From: an uncultured Ideonella sp.
GTDB taxonomy: Bacteria; Pseudomonadota; Gammaproteobacteria; Burkholderiales; Burkholderiaceae
Assembly: GCA_946479475.1 (NCBI GenBank)
Contig: CAMLGG010000048.1
Location: 1-25,418, forward strand
DNA length: 25,418 nt
Reading direction: 5' to 3'
This document shows, piece by piece, positions 23,338-25,418 of this stretch. The translations under genes and the position numbers were made by a program. Under the pieces are notes generated by a model. It searched no databases, was not told the origin of the DNA, and saw only the letters and a program-made list of their open reading frames with translations. Position 1 is the first letter of the stretch; every line of letters starts with the position of its first letter.

Positions 23338-24702
23338 ATGTACCGCATCACCCTCATCGCCACGCTCGTGGCGGCCACCCTGCCCGCCTTCGCCGAAGCG
23401 GCCACGTCCACCCTGGGCGAGTCGCTCGCCCGCATGGAGACCCTGCAGGCCAGCGACTTCCAGGGCCGCCCCGGCGCCAGGGTGCGCGACGCCGCCGAGT
23501 TCGAACGCATGAAGGACTACCTGCGCCAGCACTACGCCGGCGTGGTGGCCCGCCACCACTTCGAGCTCTCGCCCAACGAGGTGTTCGACTGCGTCGACGA
23601 GCTCACCCAGCCCGGCGCGCGCCGCTTGGGCCTCACGCGTGCCGACTGGCAGCGCCGGCCTTCGCAGGCGCCCACCGACATGGAGGCGGACGAGAACCTC
23701 GCGCCGGCGCTCGATCGCCATGGCCGCGACCCCGGCATCTTCCTGAAGCCTGCTGCCGCGGGCACCGCGGAGGTCGATGCCGAAGGCCACGCCAAGACCT
23801 GCGCCAAGGGCACGATCCCGATGAAGCGCCTGACGCTGGATCGCCTGGCCGCCTTCGAGTCGCTGAAGCACTTCCGCCACAAGCGTGGCCTGCCCGGCAC
23901 CGGCGGCCTGCCCGGCGAAGGCCGGCAGATGATGCCCGAGGCCACGGTGCACGAGTACGCCCACGCTTACCAGAGCGTCTCCAACTGGGGCGGCGAGGCC
24001 ACGCTCAACGTCTGGCGCTCGTACACCGAGCTGAACTCCGAGTTCTCGCTCTCGCAGATCTGGGCCGTGGCCGGCAGCGGCAGCGGGCTGCAGACGGTGG
24101 AGGCCGGCTGGCAGGTCTACCCGAACCGGCAGGACAGCCACATCCACGACGCCCACCTGTTCATCTACTCGACCCAGGACGGCTACGACGACACCGGCTG
24201 CTACGACCTGACCTGCGACGACTTCGTGCAGACCAACAGCGACGTGGCCATCGGTGGCTACTTCACCAACCACAGCGTGGCCGGCGGCGCCCAGTACGCC
24301 ACCAAGATCATGCTGCTGAAGGACCACACGACCGGACACTGGTGGGTCAAGGTCGGCGACGTCTACGCCGGCTACTACCCGCGTTCGCTCTACAACTCCG
24401 CCGGGTTGCGCGACAAGGCGACCAAGATCGACTTCGGCGGCGAGATCGTGAACACCTGGCCGAGCGGCCGCCACACGCGCACCGACATGGGCAGCGGCTA
24501 CCAGCCCTCGGCCGGCTGGAGCTATGCGGCGTACCAGCGCACGATCCGCTACATCGACCTCAACTACGCCTACCACACGCCCAGCCTGACCGAGTCGCGC
24601 ACCAAGTCGGCCTGCTACGACATCGACACCGCCTACGACAGCGGCACCTGGAAGACCTACTTCTACTTCGGCGGCGAAGGCTACGGCACCGGCTGCCCCT
24701 GA
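23338..24702 (+). CDS. Neprosin-family (DUF239) secreted glutamic endopeptidase
   Basis: A 454-residue secreted protein: signal peptide (1-21), then a region like the neprosin activation/propeptide domain. That region has VFDCVDELTQPGARR at 82-96 and CAKGTIPMKRLT at 155-166. The neprosin catalytic domain (about 203-454) has HEYAHAYQ (205-212), EFSLSQIWAVAGSG (235-248), VEAGWQVYP (254-262), TGCYDLTCDDFVQTN (286-300) and FGGEIVNT (366-373). Neprosin is a glutamic endopeptidase acting after proline; E255 and E369 stand where I expect its two catalytic glutamates, 114 residues apart. The long open frame starts at 23278, but the ATG at 23338 follows AAGGA and begins a good signal peptide. Specificity is inference from the family. 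Confidence 0.88.
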   Translation: MYRITLIATLVAATLPAFAEAATSTLGESLARMETLQASDFQGRPGARVRDAAEFERMKDYLRQHYAGVVARHHFELSPNEVFDCVDELTQPGARRLGLTRADWQRRPSQAPTDMEADENLAPALDRHGRDPGIFLKPAAAGTAEVDAEGHAKTCAKGTIPMKRLTLDRLAAFESLKHFRHKRGLPGTGGLPGEGRQMMPEATVHEYAHAYQSVSNWGGEATLNVWRSYTELNSEFSLSQIWAVAGSGSGLQTVEAGWQVYPNRQDSHIHDAHLFIYSTQDGYDDTGCYDLTCDDFVQTNSDVAIGGYFTNHSVAGGAQYATKIMLLKDHTTGHWWVKVGDVYAGYYPRSLYNSAGLRDKATKIDFGGEIVNTWPSGRHTRTDMGSGYQPSAGWSYAAYQRTIRYIDLNYAYHTPSLTESRTKSACYDIDTAYDSGTWKTYFYFGGEGYGTGCP

Positions 24703-24713
24703 AGGCATAAGCT

Positions 24714-24741
24714 CGGGGCCTTGCACTCCAGCGAGGCCCCG
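24714..24741 (+). terminator. 8-bp hairpin between the neprosin-family gene and the esterase gene
   Basis: CGGGGCCT (24714-24721) and AGGCCCCG (24734-24741) flank a 12-base loop, 11 bases after the neprosin-family stop. The 3' arm ends two bases before the esterase ATG and so covers its only ribosome-binding-like sequence (GCGAGG). It could end the first transcript, hold down translation of the second, or both. Confidence 0.45.
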
Positions 24742-24743
24742 AC

Positions 24744-25418
24744 ATGCTGCACCCCCAAGCGCGCGCGCTGCTCAGGCTGATCGAGGAGCGCGGCGTCCCG
24801 CCGACGCACACGCTCACGCCGCAGGAGGCCCGGCGCATCTACCTCGAGCGCCGCGGCTACACGCAGCCGGAGCCACCGGGGGTCGCCGAATGCCGGGCAC
24901 TCTCGGCCGAAGGCATCCCGCTGCGCCTGTACCGGCCGCTCGGCTCCTCGGCTGCCGAGCCACTCCCGGCCCTCGTCTACTTCCACGGCGGCGGCTGGGT
25001 GATCGGCGACCTGGACACCCACGACACGCTCTGCCGCGAGCTCGCCAACGGCTCGGGCTGCGCGGTCGCCTCGGTGGACTACCGGCTCGCGCCCGAGCAT
25101 CCCTTCCCCGCAGCCTACGACGATGCGCTCACGGCCACACGCTGGATGTGCCATCAAGCTTCGGCGTTAGGCCTGGACCCCAGGCGCATCGCCGTCGGCG
25201 GCGACAGCGCCGGCGGCAACCTCGCCGCGGCCGTTGCCATCGCCTTGCGCGACGACGCCGAGGAGGGCGACACCGCCCCTCCCCTCGCCTTCCAGCTGCT
25301 GATCTACCCAGCCACCGACCAGCGCCGCAACCAGCCCTCGCACCAGCGCAACGGCCAGGGCTACCTGCTGACGAGCGACACGATCCGCTACTTCCACGAC
25401 CACTACCTGCCCGACCCC
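24744..25418 (+). CDS. Alpha/beta hydrolase, HSL-family esterase/lipase (3' end outside window)
   Basis: Open from the ATG at 24744 to the last base, giving 225 residues with no stop; families of this type are about 310 residues, so roughly a quarter is missing. The hormone-sensitive-lipase oxyanion motif YFHGGGW is at 79-85. SVDYRLAPEHPFPAAYDDA follows at 110-128, and the nucleophile elbow GDSAGGN is at 153-159 with S155. The catalytic aspartate and histidine would lie beyond the window. No signal peptide is seen, so it is probably a cytoplasmic carboxylesterase acting on short-chain esters. Substrate is unknown. The start is supported by family layout, but the hairpin just upstream obscures the ribosome binding site. 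Confidence 0.9.
   Translation, partial: MLHPQARALLRLIEERGVPPTHTLTPQEARRIYLERRGYTQPEPPGVAECRALSAEGIPLRLYRPLGSSAAEPLPALVYFHGGGWVIGDLDTHDTLCRELANGSGCAVASVDYRLAPEHPFPAAYDDALTATRWMCHQASALGLDPRRIAVGGDSAGGNLAAAVAIALRDDAEEGDTAPPLAFQLLIYPATDQRRNQPSHQRNGQGYLLTSDTIRYFHDHYLPDP

Noticed and set aside
23540..23960. Zinc metalloprotease reading of the peptidase from HEYAHAYQ and nearby histidines.
   Set aside because: There is no HExxH motif, and the C-terminal half matches neprosin motifs in order.
1..25418. CRISPR arrays, tRNA or rRNA genes, insertion sequences, prophage, or toxin-antitoxin pairs.
   Set aside because: No regularly spaced repeats, RNA gene signatures, transposase, phage or toxin-like genes were seen.

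Overview
The window is very GC-rich, coding-dense bacterial chromosome. Codon bias and gene content (formate dehydrogenase accessory cluster with DUF3305/DUF3306, TupABC, YfiR-type c-di-GMP module) suggest a betaproteobacterium of the order Burkholderiales, probably near the Rubrivivax/Leptothrix group. That placement is inference. I see no rRNA, tRNA, CRISPR array, insertion sequence or prophage. No gene-free stretch exceeds 300 bases; the longest gap is about 200 bases, around 14005-14206.

Left block (1-5450, + strand): a tightly packed formate dehydrogenase maturation operon, fdhD, DUF3305 gene, DUF3306 gene, a large multi-[4Fe-4S] protein, a TorD-family chaperone and mobA. The catalytic formate dehydrogenase subunits are not in the window. 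Next (5487-9603) come a secreted cupin gene divergent from a membrane-bound winged-helix/TPR regulator, an MFS transporter and a DUF1801 protein.

Middle block (9605-14004, - strand): a three-gene unit encoding a TonB-dependent outer-membrane receptor, a periplasmic YfiR-like protein and an inner-membrane CHASE8-like/GGDEF/EAL protein. Genes are 19 and 1 bases apart and are preceded by a good match to a flagellar sigma-28 promoter. This is the most system-like part of the window: an outer-membrane ligand receptor apparently wired to c-di-GMP turnover. Upstream on the same strand are a GH5-like secreted protein that has lost canonical catalytic residues and a 50-residue basic protein. Beyond these lie an MFS transporter and an AcpA-type phosphoesterase lipoprotein, then a divergent membrane diguanylate cyclase.

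Right block (19496-25418): moeA is divergent from tupBCA, a tungstate ABC transporter. Together with fdhD and mobA this gives several steps of oxyanion uptake and Mo/W-bis-MGD cofactor insertion, consistent with a tungsten- or molybdenum-dependent formate dehydrogenase. After tupA come a bacterial neprosin-family (glutamic endopeptidase) protein and the start of an HSL-family esterase that runs off the window end.
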